64,000 bases of DNA from Acanthornis magna (GCA_036785705.1 JAWUZG010000018.1:6483501-6547500); one strand, 5' to 3'; positions 46,201 to 59,425 are shown, counted from the first letter of the stretch. Program-made: numbers and translations. The notes: a model not told the origin generated them from the letters alone.

Positions 46201-49200
46201 TGTGATGTGACTTTAAAAATATTTTATTAGAAATACTTGGTTTCATGACATAGCCTGACTGAATAAGACAGGATCAGCCACAACTGCTTTAAATGACCTT
46301 TTATAAGAACCTTTAAATCAGCATGGATGGCGAAGAGCTTTAGTTTTGGAAAATGGAGCTAAATGTGCTTATAGGACATAAAGTAAGAAAAATGAGGGAG
46401 TCTCTATGAAGTAGCTTCAGTCAAACCAGGTGACTAAGCTGACACAGAGATGAGTCTAAACATAGCTAATCTATGATGGTTTTAATGGCAAAACAACAAC
46501 AAAAGTATTTTGTAATTGGAAAGTGAATGGTGGATGGTTTGTTTCTTCAAGTAACTGGGTGATGGAAAAGCAACTTGTTAGAAAGATTAAATGTAAGAGC
46601 AATGTAAAGACACTGGAGGCTGAGGGGACACATTGACCTGCTGCCCTGCCCAGTTTGGTTTACTCGGCCAGGAATTGTGTGGTGTGTTCAGGAGCTCAGG
46701 CCCAGTCACCTGGGGCTTGGTTATGAATCTCAGAATCTCCGAAACTCACCAGTGTGTATCTTTCTTCCATTGATTTTTACAGAATCAGAAGAATAACAGG
46801 CACGGGTAGCCACTTTTCCAGTGTATTGTGCCCTTTTCGGAAGCTCCTGAATGGGTGCCTTCCATGTGTATACTGTTTGCAGATATTAATGTATCTAGTC
46901 CATCTAGTTTTCAGAGCCCTCTTGTCCAAGATTTTTAAAGCTGTAATTAGATTTTTTACTTTTTTTCTGAGAGCTTAGTTTTGAATCTCTGGAAAAAACC
47001 AAAGCAGGATGTGAGTGCTGCTGTGAATGAGCTGCAATACCTGGCTGAAAACACTGAATGCAGAGCTCAGGCAAATGCTGAGTTTCTCCTGTATTACTTA
47101 TTAGAAAGCTTGGTGCTTTCAGAAGCTTAAAACCACAAAACTAAGATGAGCAAGGCAGTATTGCATAGAAAGCTCCAATTAAAAGGAAATCACCAGTTGT
47201 TCATAGATCTCTTCTTTTGCTCGATAAGGGGTCATGCAAGGTGTGTTTTCTGAGGGCATAATAGACCACTCTGTCTTTCAGCAGTAAAGTTTTTGCCAAT
47301 TACCCTATCTGTAACCTTCCTTTTATTATGGAAAATTAATTAGAATGTTCTGGAGGAAGTGGGGACTAACTGGGGTCTTTATTTTTTATGGCCTATTTAG
47401 CTTTGAAAGCACAAATTAAAGTATTTTTCTAATATTTATAATGAAATCTGTCCTCTCATTCTCCTGTTTCGGTGATTACAAAACAAAAGCCCAGACTGCA
47501 AGGCTTCAGCCTGTATAATGAAACAAACAACAGCTATGCCTCTACTGTGCCAGCTGAAAAGAAGCATGAAGAATTTAACCAAGGCAACATGAGACGTACT
47601 GAGTCACAAAAAGTCTTTTTGAAACAAGAATGTTGGTGTGCAACATGTTTGGAAGCTGGGAGCAATATAAACAGTGAGCGCTATTACAGGATTTGGCTTC
47701 ATCTGTAGTGTTGAGTGGAGATATAATCAGAAAACCAAAATAATCTAATGTAATTCAGCTTAATATTGCAAGGAATAAATCTTTTAAATATTCTGAAACT
47801 GTTTAAGTAATTGAAATGGCATTAATTTTCATCCTTTTAGTTCAGATGTAGCTGTCTCTGTTCAATGCAGTTCACAAAACCATTAACAACACAATTTCAG
47901 TCTTACTGCCCTGCACAGGTAGGAATTCTGTCTCTCTGTTCCCATTCGACGTGGCACCTCGCTCACAGCTTGAGTCCTTGCTGCGAGGTGGCACATCACA
48001 GATTGATCACCACAGAGCAGATGGAGCACAGAATGCCTGGGCAGTTATTTTATGAGACGATCAGAAATTATGACTTTATAATCTTCACTTGCTGTTCTGG
48101 AGAGAAGCCATGTTTACTGCTTTTACTGTAAGCATTAGCATAGTAATTTATGCCATCAGCTGTGAGGATGGTGCTGGTGGGAGAGAGGGGGTGAGCAGTG
48201 TGAGCGCTAAAGACAAGCCTGAACCCGAAGGGCTGAGCTTTGTGATTGAAAATGAGTGTTGGTTATTCAGCCTTGACCTGCGAGTGTCTAATGGTGAGTT
48301 GAGCTGATGAGAATGGAACCATTCTCTGCTCTGTGTTTATTTTACCAACACTAGCAGACAAACTGAAGCAGGAGGCCTGCGTGCTTCACGTGCTCTTGCT
48401 CTTTGCAGAGGTCATGGACAGAGAGCATCAAAGGAAATGGAGATTCTTCTGCAGAAACATTTTGTTGCTGTTACTCATTTTTAGTGAATTTACACAGCCT
48501 CAGTTTCACCCTTCAGGAGTCAAATTAAGAGGTCATTAATTTTATTCCAATTGTGACATTTTTACCCTTGTAGAACCAAGCTGCAGTGCTTGCATTGGGT
48601 CAAAATTATATATTTTTTTTTCTTAATCTGTGTGAGCTTTTATTTTAAAACTTTTTTTAGTAAACTTAATCTCTGGAATTGAAATTCAAGTCCTTTACAT
48701 TGCCATCATCTTTTTTTCCCCATGAGTCTGTCTTTCTTCTGCCATTTCTCTCCTTCCTCTTGCAGGTCTCCACAGCTCTTCCTCCTGAAAAGATCAGTAC
48801 CAAAATGGTTAAAAAAACTAGAGTCAATAGTAAATGGCTGCACAGTACCTGGTACAGAAAGAGGAGAGATTTCAGGGAAGTATTTGTCACTGAACTTCAG
48901 TTTTGATAAATGGTTAAAATAAAAATATCTCCAAATGCTGTATTTGTATATAAACAACTGTAGTGAAATGGTGTAAGTTTTGCAGATATCATAAAAAAAA
49001 GGATTTAAGGCAAAGGTAGTAGTTTGTTGTCTTGCATAACAAAATGGAGCTCCTTATGATTTTGTTTCACCTCTGTAATAGCAGAGATTTTAATCTTCAG
49101 TAACAGTGTTGAATATCTTCCTGCCTTGTTCACTGCTATTTTAACCACAATTTTTCTATCCTGGGTAGGAGTTCACCTCAGATAATGGACTCCAGCTATC

Positions 49201-49259
49201 CGTTGCCATTCCACCTACCTCAGCCTGTGCGTTATAGTGGGGGAAATAATTCTGGAAAA

Positions 49260-49330
49260 TGACTTGACCTGAGAACAGGTTACATTTAATAGGTTGCCCA
49301 GAGAAGCTGTGAATTAGAACAGTACAGATT
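49260..49330 (+). mobile_element. possible CR1 remnant
   Basis: AGGTTGCCCAGAGAAGCTGT matches a conserved block of the CR1 3' region in sense orientation. The flanks are too decayed to set limits. Confidence 0.4.
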
Positions 49331-49576
49331 CCCTTAGCTGATATGACTAGGTGTACGGATTTGTCTCTGGAGGTTTGTACGGTTCACACGCCGTCACTCT
49401 GCTCACCATTTCTGTCTCTGGCTTCTCTGCTGTTGCTGGGTTGGGAGATGCCCACTCCTCTGATGGTTTGGGTGATGTACAAGCTGGTTCAGGCAACAGC
49501 TGATCTGAGTTTGTGGATTTTCCAGATTACATAGCAATTGTCAGCTCTCAAATGCTTGGTTTTCAACAGTCAGGTC

Positions 49577-49590
49577 CAGATCTAGATCTG
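49577..49590. repeat. 14-bp perfect palindrome
   Basis: CAGATCTAGATCTG equals its own reverse complement and holds two overlapping-flank AGATCT sites. It lies just left of the 20-bp duplication. Confidence 0.85.
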
Positions 49591-49605
49591 AATGCCTCCA
49601 TATTC

Positions 49606-49645
49606 CTTTATGAAAACGTGTGCTACTTTATGAAAACTTGTGCTA
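49606..49645. repeat. 20-bp tandem duplication, 2 copies
   Basis: CTTTATGAAAACGTGTGCTA is followed directly by a copy differing by one base (G to T at position 13). A small, recent-looking local duplication. Confidence 0.9.
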
Positions 49646-52104
49646 CTTCTTAAAAAAATGTATAGATATTTTAATTTTTTACTTGTATTCCTGCCTCCTT
49701 TGTTATTTTTTAACTTTTATAATTAATTCAAAGTAAAGTGTGCTTCAAGACAGTAGATTTTCAAAGTGGAGATAACTTCTTTACCAAGTTTTTCTCATCT
49801 AAAGCTTTACAGGCCTACTTTTTCCAACTTTAATTTGATGGTTGTTTTCTGAAACTATTCATGATTTGGTTTCAAATGTCACAACAGGTAATTTCTCTGT
49901 TGGAAGAAGAGGTTTCATGTTGGCCTTTTTAATTCATGTGTGCTAAAACATAAGAATTGAAAATGTACTTATATTACTCCAGTGTATTAGAAGAATGTTT
50001 CTGAATTCAAAGATTAATCACCCAATAAACTTTCTGTATTATTTTGATACATTGTATTAAACAAAATCCAGGACTAGTATCCAGTGTGATGTTTTTTCAG
50101 GATACTGAACCTGTTCATTTTAATTCTTTGGTCTGTCTATTTTTGTCATTACTTTTCTATGTCTTTTATTATGGCTTTTGTATATGATTGTTTTTGATAA
50201 ATGCTAATGTTATTTATGCTTCAGAAAATGTAAGTTCAAACATCAATCTGAGCAAGCCTTTTGGCTGTGTCATAGCAAAATGAGAAAAATAATCAAATAA
50301 GCAAAAAGACCAACCAGAGGTTAGGGATGGATTTAAAAGCAGTGTGGATTTTTTTTTTTTAATTAAAAACTAATTCTATATGGATTTGCCTGGAAAGTAA
50401 ACTTCCTTTAATATCTAGAGATTACTTATTCACTGATTTACTGGTAACTGATTCAGTCTTGTTTAAAACAGACAGGATATTTTTGATTAACTGCAAGTAG
50501 TGTTGAATCTATCCTTTACTACTGTTTTATAGTCACTGGGGAACCAAACCTGCTTTCTATTAGATACAGCATTTTCCTACTGCGCCTCTACTCACAGGAT
50601 CCTTGCAACTACTGGAAACTTAGTTTTCCTGACATCTATGTATAAGGAAAGGTATTAACGTCTTGTTTTTTACTTGTTGCCTATGTTATGTGCAATAAAA
50701 TGTGTTCTGAGTTTGAGAGGTGTCTTAGGGCATCAGGAGTTCAGAGCCAGAGAAAGCAGAATTTTACAGTGCTCTCTATACTGAAGCATAATGGGGGGGG
50801 GTTTCCTCATCTAATTAATTCATTAACCTAGAATAGACAATGGAGGTCTTGTGTTTCTTTATTTTTAACTAGCTATTACCAATGTGTGTGTATGCTTTGA
50901 CTTTACTTCTGTGAAAGGAAGGAAGGTGTGGGGAGGGCTATGATCTTGCCTTGAGCTCCGAGGCCGTGCTGAGCTGAGAATGCAGATGGAGCTGTGGTAA
51001 AGAGACAGTAAATAAAAGGGACCAGGATTTCTGCTTTGGCTCTAAATCCAAGAAACATAAAAATTTGCATCTTAATGGCTAAACTCCTTTCCTCTCCAGA
51101 GCAAAGTTGCACGATACATCTGAGCTTCCCAGTGGTGTGGTCCTTGGGTTGTGCTGTCCTCAAACCATTCCCAGACACGGTAGGAGAGCCCTAGCTGCTG
51201 CAGACAAAAGCCATTCTGGGAGCTGCTGTAACAGCTTAATGGAACATAAATTGCATGCCAGCACCCAGCCCCATACTCTGTCTCCAGCTTAGCAGTGTAG
51301 ACAAAGCCACAGTGTCTCCATGGTGCCAGCTTGGCTTGACCTCGCACTTTGCTCACTTGATGTGATAATTTAGCTCCTGCACTTCCTTTTGAAGTAGTTC
51401 CCTTCAAGAGAAAGCTCGGGCATAACAAGAGGTGTAGTGTATTCAGGATCTGCTCTGGGCAGTGCAGATATGAACTGTGCCAAGTTTGGCTGTGCTTGAG
51501 CTCTGCCCCAGCAGTCCTTGCATCTTTGTGTGCCCTAACCTGACCTACTTCTGTGCATGTGCCTTTGGCATCATGCTCTAATTCTGGGGTTGTGCAACAC
51601 AGCTTTCTCATAATTTCAGATGCTTTGAACTGAAAAAAACCAAACCAAACCCAGCAGAACAACAGTCATTGGATCTTGGGGCACCATATCTTGCCCAGAG
51701 GAGTTAGAAGCCAGGTGCTGTGCAATGTGGACATTAATTGAGCTGATCTGAAAGGTGCTCGTCCACAGCAGTGTGGATGGGAACCAGTCAGCTTTAATTG
51801 GAGAAGGGCACTAGACTGTCTCCCTCTCTGGTCCACAGGCACGGTAGAAGGATGCTGCTGGTCATATCATGTTTCTGTACGAGGCAAGCTGTTCTTGTTA
51901 ATAGGCAGCAGCTGTTCCAAATACTGCCATTTCTTACCAAAAAGTTGCAACATGCTAATATTTAGATGTAAAAGCCCTAACTGATCTCGCATTTAATTAA
52001 ACTCTGATATACTCTAATTAGAAAGCATATCATTTCAAAAAATTGCAACCCCAGATTTTCTGTTTTCTGATTAAAATATATGTAAGTTGGGCTATAATTG
52101 CTCA

Positions 52105-52126
52105 TGCATAAATATTGCATAAATAA
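52105..52126 (+). repeat. 11-bp tandem TGCATAAATA(T/A), 2 copies
   Basis: Two adjoining 11-base units, TGCATAAATAT and TGCATAAATAA, resembling octamer/homeodomain sites. They follow TTTAATTAAA and CTAATTAG motifs within 120 bases. Confidence 0.75.
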
Positions 52127-54829
52127 AATACACTCTTAAAAATGCCCTGACACAGAACATTTCGTGGAACATTCTTGCCACAGGGACATCCATAATTTTC
52201 ATATGCTCAGGAACAATTGGATACATTCACGGAAGAAAGAACTAGGAGAGACTGACAGAAATCCAAAAGCTGAGGTAGTCCCTAACCTACAAATAGCTGG
52301 AGCCCAGGAAAGGTTTTTCTATGCTGCCCCTGTTCTTTATATTCCTCCTGAGTCTACTGTTCCTGTCAGGGTACTGAGATATATGGATCTGTGAGCATGT
52401 AGTGCTGATTTTATGCTCTTATTTGCAGTTCTCAATATTTGCTTTTGCAAGTGCTGAATTTTCACTCTTCTTCATGCTCAAACATATTCAACCTCATTTT
52501 TGTAAACAAAACAAAAGCTGTTTAAAAAAGAAACTGCTGTAAATGAAGAGTAGATTCTGGATCTGTATCTTGTTGACATTGTCCTTTACAGAGCTGGAAA
52601 CTTTGTCATATCAAGCAGTATTATGTAAGAGAATGGCGGTGCACAAATGTTGCTGGAAAGCAGACAAATATTGTACCCTTGTCCCTTAGGGCTGATCTTC
52701 TGAAAGACACAAACAGAAGATGACTGTGGAATGAGAATGTAACATATACAAAAAAAGGCACATATTAAATAACAGGCACGTATTGGTTGTATTCAAGTGG
52801 CGGTATAGGTATTTTCCTGTTTTTGCATGTTTTTTTGCATAAAACTATAGATAAGGAATTTTTATAATGTTAATTTAGATGTTTGATATATTAGCTATTT
52901 AAAACAGAGGGTTTGTGTCCTCCGGTGGGAAGTGGAATGGGCCAGCACAGGAAGCCAGAGGAATCTGTTTCCATGAGGAACAGAAAGGACATCCCATGGC
53001 TTTCATCCCCATGCTAGCTTTCTACCTGGTACCAATAACAGCGCCAGTAATTCTGGTTTCTAACTGCAATTGTTAAGCAGTTTCACAACATTTTTGGGGC
53101 TTTTTTTCTGTCCATCAACTGTGACTACAAGAAAATTAAGAACTGTGGCAGAACTTTGTTCTTTGGCTTGTGCTGCATCATAAATATGATGAAAACCACT
53201 CTGTGCCTTATTGAGCATGTTATAATTCTAGAAGGAAATGGCATCTGAGTTACACTTATGTGTGGGTTTAAGTATAAACTACTTTCTCAGCCCCTTACTT
53301 TTCTGTTATTGAAATTTTGTGAATATAAGTAACTGATTTTCCGCTGAAATTATTTTCTTCTTACAAGTCCACGGCTTGCTGGCGTATCACCTTATACTTT
53401 GGTAATACTATGGTGATGTGAATTACTAGTTTTGTAGTTTTGAACCTTTGCTGAACACTTTTTCTTTTCTTTGTATAATGGTTATTTGCTTAATGCGCAA
53501 TTGTTTTTGCAGTTGCTAAACTCATCCTTTCATAGTGCCTATTGATTTTTAAGTGATGCTTCTGCCCTTTCTCCCCCTAGTTTTTTTGACCTGATTGTAT
53601 CTCTTGAGAATTGTTATGGTAATAACTTCTATTTTCTTTATCTGCTGTGTATATTAATTTTAGTCTGTACTGATTTTAGCTATAACAAAAAGAACTAGAA
53701 CAGAAGCACTGACCTATTTGTATTGTGTTAGATAATAAGCATTTTCAGTAGAAAGCAAAGTGCATCTTCAAAATGGGTCATGTCCTGAAATCCTGCCCAA
53801 AGTTTATGTGAAGTTCAGTGTATTTTTAAAAATAAGAAACAAAAGCCTCACTAACATGATATGAAAGTGAGAAATTAACCTATAACTGCACTGTCAATTC
53901 AAAAACTTCATAGAAGTATTTTAAAAGACATGACAGTTAATTGAGGGTCTTTTTTCCCTGCTTTCTCCCTAAGACAGCATTTCCAGGTAATATTAGTAGC
54001 TGTTATTTAGTTAATGTGACATGAAAGCCAGTTCCCAAATCTGTGCATATAGTAAATACCTCAGATTTTTCTACAATATGTCCAGTTATGTAATGGGCAA
54101 TTTTATATAAATAGCTTAAATGCTACTTCAAGATAACATTCCATATAGTGTTTAATATTAATGGTGCTGTTCAAATGAATTCTCCATAATCTTCCAGAAG
54201 TATAGCTGATTTGAAACAAGCATTTTAGAGATAAAATAGTGTGTTCTAAATATATGAAGTTAATTAAAGATGCTATATAAATAGTATTAGTAAGATCAGT
54301 GTCCTGTCTGTCCTTGCAATATTAATTTATGTTTTATCTTTATTTAATATTAAATTCTGTATCTTTTGCCCTTTGAAATGTCTTCATGCAAAGTGTGTTA
54401 CTGAGATTAATAACTGCAGAGGCTGCTCCCAAGGCTGTGTGTCCTTAGACTCGCTGTGAAACCTAGAGGCAATGACTTTCTTAAACTATGGTACTGGCAT
54501 TAAGAATGGAAAATAACTTTAGTTCTTCTGTTTAGCTGTTAACATTTTATAGCTGTGCAACCAAGTAGTGGTTTGCTCTGGCTTCTTTTTCATTCTTGAA
54601 GTTCCCGGGGGAACTCTAAATCCTTGCTCAAATGAGTTATTGAGTTATTTATGAAATCTAAATTTATGTTCATCCTTGCAACGAACACTAGGATACCTAA
54701 GTACTCTTTCTAAGAACGAATCAGGTTGCCATTGCCCATTCTAAATTGTCTTTGGAAACTACTAGATCCATTCAACTGTTCCTTCTGCAACTTTTAACAA
54801 AGCTTTAAAATCTATTTTATTTTTAATTT

Positions 54830-54892
54830 TTGTCATTATGATATACATATATTTATATTATGATATATTTATATTAATTATATTATAAATTT
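54830..54892. repeat. AT-rich low-complexity tract
   Basis: Almost pure A and T with repeated ATATTTATATTA-type words. No unit is perfectly periodic. Confidence 0.7.
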
Positions 54893-55187
54893 TCTTCAAT
54901 GTAGATATTTCTCTAATTACTTGTATATGGAAATGTATTTGAAAGCTGGGAAGACTCAATTTGAGAGCATCTGTTCACATGGCAAAGCTCAGCTGCTTCT
55001 TTAGATAGTTTAATGTCTCCACGGCAAATATATAAAGATACTTATGAGACTTTTTATTGCATGTTTGTGTTGTCTTTTTTTAGCATTATTTTTAAGACTT
55101 GCCCCTGTAGAATACAGTGCAACTCTACTAGAATTTGTTTTCTGTCTTTCATCATAAATTGTGATTTGGTGCTTAAAAGAAGCAAAG

Positions 55188-55308
55188 AATCACAGAAATA
55201 ACAGGTTGGAAAAGACCTTTGAGATCATCGAGTCCAACCTGTGACCTAACCCCACCTTGTCAACTGGACCATGGCACCAAGTGCCACATCCAGTCTTCTC
55301 TTAAACAA
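55188..55308 (-). mobile_element. CR1 LINE 3'-end fragment
   Basis: Carries AATCACAGAAATAACAGG, then GTTGGAAAAGACCTTTGAGA and CGAGTCCAACCTGTGACC. This is a well-preserved CR1 3' terminus in reverse orientation, truncated after about 120 bases. It is among the youngest-looking copies here. Confidence 0.88.
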
Positions 55309-58300
55309 AAAAGATCTTGGAAAAAGTTCTTTCATTTATGTCCCAGATATTCTCCTTTAACATGTGTAGCATAGTCGAATTGTGCTTAGTTTGTGTTCCA
55401 GGGTTTACTGTAGTTTTTGGTTGTTGTTTCTACAGTGTTGAGAATTTGACACTTAATAATGTATAGGAATTTTCAAAATGATACTGTCAAAATAAGAAGC
55501 TATGCAACTCCTGTGGCTGTATTCCATCTTTGGCTCTTTTCTAGGGCTGGGCATGGGCTCAGAAAGGCATTTGAATTTTAGAAATGTAGGGTCAGTGCCA
55601 AATGTGCCAAAGTGGATGCTCGTTTGTACAAGAACAAAGCAAGAAGGGTCCCAGTCTTGCATAATCCATGTAAAAGTTCCTGTAAAATCAGCCTGCTTCA
55701 AGAGGGAGTCCTTTGTGGAATCAGTGAAGGTCCTTGTGAAATTAGTGAAGGGGATCAGTCCATGGTGTGGAGCCTTGATTTGTTTGTGATTGTGCTGCTT
55801 TGTTGTGATCAAAAAAGAATAAAACCCTGTGTGCAGAATGCTGCAAAAATCCAGTGTAAAAAGTAGGACAATGCACTCATCAGCTTTGTATAATTACAGT
55901 TGCTTTGTTATAGTATGGTTTGAAAATACATTTATATTTAGAATAGCTTATTCTTACTGAAAATCAAAATCAAACTAAAAAAATTCTTTTTTTACAAACC
56001 AAATAATTAAGGCTATTTCCCATACACCAGAGTGTTTAGAACAAGGTCAGTTCTCCTACTAATTAGTTGTGTGTTTGATTACAGTTCACAACATTTAAAT
56101 GTAGAAGTTTTTCTGACAGAATTATTAGACAGCAAATGCTCCTCTTGGAACATTACTCCAAAATTTGAACTCGTAACTTTTAAACTGTTTAATCTGGAGA
56201 CCTTCACGAAGAGTCTGCAGAACTTGACAGAAGCCTACCAGGCAACACAGAGATCAGTGACAGCACTTTGGGTGCAGAAATGACCACATCAATCAACTTA
56301 TCTTAGAGACCTTTGCCTTTGAAGAAGCTGTCTTAGACCTGTTTCTTCGATGTGCTTCACACCAGTGAAGGGTTTCATGCTCTTTTTCCTTATCAGTTGT
56401 GAAGTGGTTAAATTGTGCGCCCTGAATGAAAACCTAATTTGCAGATTATTTTCGGTTGGGCAGTATTTCCCCTTTCTATGCTGTAGATGGGCCCTTGAAA
56501 GCTGTTTCCTTTGATAAGGCTCTCACCTCAACAAAAGAAAATCCTACTAAGAAGAAAATTGATTGGCCTGTCCCTGGTGCTCGCTTTGGCAGGTGTCAGT
56601 GAGAAGCTGCTGAGTATGGAGAGGAGTAGAGGAAATACAAGATCTTATGAGAAATAAGATAATAGGAGAAAGAGATAAATAGCTTACGAAAATGTAAAGC
56701 TTTGAACACCTACAGGCCGTGCAACACAAAAGTGTGCCAATAGGCATTGGGTGTTCTGTATAACAGTCATTATCTTCCAAATCCACTGCATGAAGATTAT
56801 GGGCTGCATGTGCAGCTTTGGATCCTCGTGCATAGCTTTCAGTGATGTAAAAAAATCCCTGGAAATAATTGCAAATGCACTTTGCCATTAAAAGGCAGAT
56901 CAATTGCATTCATTTTCTATATTATAGCAAAGTGTAGCAGTTGGCTGCTAATTACAAGTAAAGACATAGTATTTTTTTTTAACCTTTTAGTCTTCAGGTT
57001 TGAGTGTTTATTTTGAGGATTAAGCTGGAAGAGGTTTGGAAGCAAGCCAGGTGTCAGTGGTGGTTCTGTTTTAGACTTTATCACAGCATTCTGTCCAAAG
57101 AATGGATCTCAGTCTTGCACTTCAAAAACAAATCCAAGTGGTTTCTCAGGTTTTTTCGTCTACCTTGTCCATTGTTGTGTTCCCCTTTTCTGTCATATAG
57201 CCAATTTTTGATGGAAAACTCCTGACTCCTGGTTGGCCATATTATCAGAAGGAAAAGATGTCAGAAAACGGTTAGCTTTAGTTTGGGGATTTTTGTGATT
57301 TTTTTCACATTAGCAGCATATAATTTATATCTTGTAAAATATATTTGTGAGAAGGCATTATTCCCTGATCCTGCAAAGGTGAGAATAATTATCTGAAGTG
57401 TAAGACCAGTGAAGGGTACAATTTAGTATGAGAGAATAAAAATCTTGTGATTCTTATAATGATATGGACTAATCTATAATATCTAAGTATTTTTTGAGAA
57501 TAAAAATAAAGAAGCAAAGCCAGAGTAATATTCAACACTGATGTTTCTAAATTCCAAGAAATGCTAATATTTTAAAACAGTAATATATATATGGTGTTGT
57601 ACTAGATGACCTTTAAAGATAATTTTCAACCCAATCTTAAATAATGCTCATTGAGTTTGTGGGTTGTTTTTTTTTTATAATATAATTTTAATTAGCAGCT
57701 ACATTTGCCATTTGATACTGTGAAATTGGTCTCTCTTATTTTGGTACAGAATAAGTAATTAATGATTCATCTGTTCTTATAGCTAGCCAATTTATATTTT
57801 ATGTTGCCAGCTGGTTTATGATATGTCAGAGAGACAGAGAAAAGGTATCATGGGTGTACTACATGAAAAATATAGGTTTTAGCTACTGGTACATAGATAC
57901 AAACTAATCAGAAAGTGGAATTATGACCTTGCATTACTGAAGATATTATGTAAACTGCATGTTCTGAACATTTTGAAAAACAGATAGCTTCTAAGCAGAA
58001 AAGACAAAAGCATTTCCACAAATGAGTGGAGAGTTCTGTAACTGGAAATTAACTATAAAGTTACTCACCAATGATATTTTTACCGGCCCCCTTAACTGGA
58101 TTGTCAATGTCATATGTTGGAGGTACTTATATTACTGGGTGTTCTCTTTAATTTTATCATTTTTACTGTGTCAGCTTTTATTATCATTAACAACTAGGCT
58201 CACAGACTCAATTGTGTCCCAGCAGGATTTCAGATTATTCCTCAAATTACAGCAATTTGTCATGATGTCAATGTTTTTTAACCTATAACCCTAGGTTACC

Positions 58301-58840
58301 TATGGAGGCTGCAGAGCCTGGATTTCACATGCCACAGATTCAATTTATATTGTGTGTAAACAATTACAGGGCCTCACAAACAAACAAAAGGCAGCCAAAG
58401 TCGAAACTAAAGGTCACAGTCTAGCTTGTCATGAATCCATTCTAATTGGATTTTTTTTCCAAACAGAATATAGGCAATGCAACAACATCGGCTCTTGGCC
58501 ATAAAATGTAGAGGTGAGTTAGGCTCTTGTTAATGGCAGAACCTTTACTGGTGGTGGCAGGAACAGAATTTTGAAGAATCGCTATTGCAACAAGTATTTC
58601 TCATTATATGTGACTGTATGTGCAACTGTAAAAGTTTTCAAGAGTTTTGATGGTATTGTAAGAGAGAAACAAGCAAATGATCTTGAAGCTGAGAGAATGT
58701 TCTAGTTCAGGAGCACTCAAAGGTGGGGAGGGGAAGGGGAGAATGTGACTGTTCATCCTCTGGTAGCTCGTGTAAGTCCTCGGTGCTGGGGAATGTGGGA
58801 ATGGGTGGTCTGAAAGCCCAGAGCCAGCCCTGCTGCCTGT
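55309..58840 (+). other. PPP2R2C: PPP2R2C intron, 3.5-kb segment
   Basis: AT-rich unique DNA. A short CR1-like tail at 57592-57640 is listed separately. Segments 56540-56920 and 58360-58450 have the even composition often seen in conserved noncoding DNA, but this cannot be shown without alignment. No gene was recognised. Confidence 0.55.
57592..57640 (+). mobile_element. possible CR1 tail remnant
   Basis: Contains GTACTAGATGACCTTTAAAG followed by TTTTCAACCCAATCTT, close to the GGACTAGATGACC..CTTCCAACCC block before the CR1 3' end. Very short. Confidence 0.45.
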
Positions 58841-58845
58841 GGTGG
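58841..58845. repeat. target site duplication, left copy (GGTGG)
   Basis: The 5-base sequence GGTGG lies directly before the LTR and is repeated exactly after it. Confidence 0.85.
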
Positions 58846-59425
58846 TGTGCCAGTTTGGAAGCAAACCAGCGGAGGAAATAACCCCACACAAATATATTGT
58901 AAGAGAATCTGAGTCAGAACTACAATTTAATAGGAAAAATTAAAATAAAGGCAATAATCCAGAAACAGCAGCTTAAACTGAAGGAGTCAGAACACAACCT
59001 GCCACCCTGTTGGTCAGGGTGGTGACAGCAGTCCAGTTAACTTGTGCCTGCAGTCTCCTTGGAGTGATGGGTGTGGTCTGGTTGAAGTGATCCTGAAGAA
59101 AGAACTGGTCTGTCTGTGGAGGTCCAGTGGTGACTCTCAAGCTCTTCTCCTCTGGGAATCCAGCAGAAGTCGTGTAATATTCCAAAATCCCATTTTATAT
59201 ACAGGAATGTCCAGGTGGGAATGTTCAGTTCCTCCCCTGTGGGCAGGGCATCTCACAATGTGCTGGGAGACCTTGATGGCCCATGAGCAGAGATAGCCTC
59301 GATGGTGTTATCAGGGCTGAGTTATGCTGAAGATAAAGAGCACTGCCACACCAGCTCTTCACAACTTATAAAGATGGTAGTAGAATACACACTTTTTGGT
59401 TACACCTTCCATGTAACCTGTGACA
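58846..59425 (-). mobile_element. solo LTR of an avian endogenous retrovirus (ERVL-like)
   Basis: A 580-bp element with terminal inverted ends TGTGCCAG and CTGTGACA, flanked by perfect GGTGG duplications. On the minus strand a TATATAAAATGGG TATA-box region lies in mid-element. It is followed by a likely transcribed region with an ATTAAA signal, and the end reads CAAACTGGCACA. So the LTR points along the minus strand. A 5-bp target duplication fits the ERVL class (class III); the ERV1 and ERVK classes usually make 4 and 6. No internal gag, pol or env sequence is present, as expected after recombination between two LTRs. Short open frames inside it are not viral genes. Confidence 0.85.

Larger units (their letters stand above)
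42621..55187 (+). other. PPP2R2C: PPP2R2C intron, 12.6-kb segment
   Basis: Mostly AT-rich and unique. It includes an ATT microsatellite at 43184-43203, a pyrimidine-rich patch near 44000-44800 with an exon-like piece at 44083-44141, a decayed CR1 trace near 49260-49330, a 20-bp duplication at 49606-49645, and an unassigned 196-codon minus-strand frame at 51072-51662. No protein family was recognised. Confidence 0.55.

Noticed and set aside
50793..50801. Run of nine G, and the G-rich stretch near 6160-6190
   Set aside because: Too short and irregular to propose a defined quadruplex or functional element.
55453..55866. Overlapping frames of 84 to 119 codons on both strands
   Set aside because: Mirror-image openness on both strands and no recognisable domain; probably chance.
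58604..59296. Short open frames overlapping the LTR
   Set aside because: They are within or across the solo LTR boundary and do not match gag, pol or env. Solo LTRs carry no genes.
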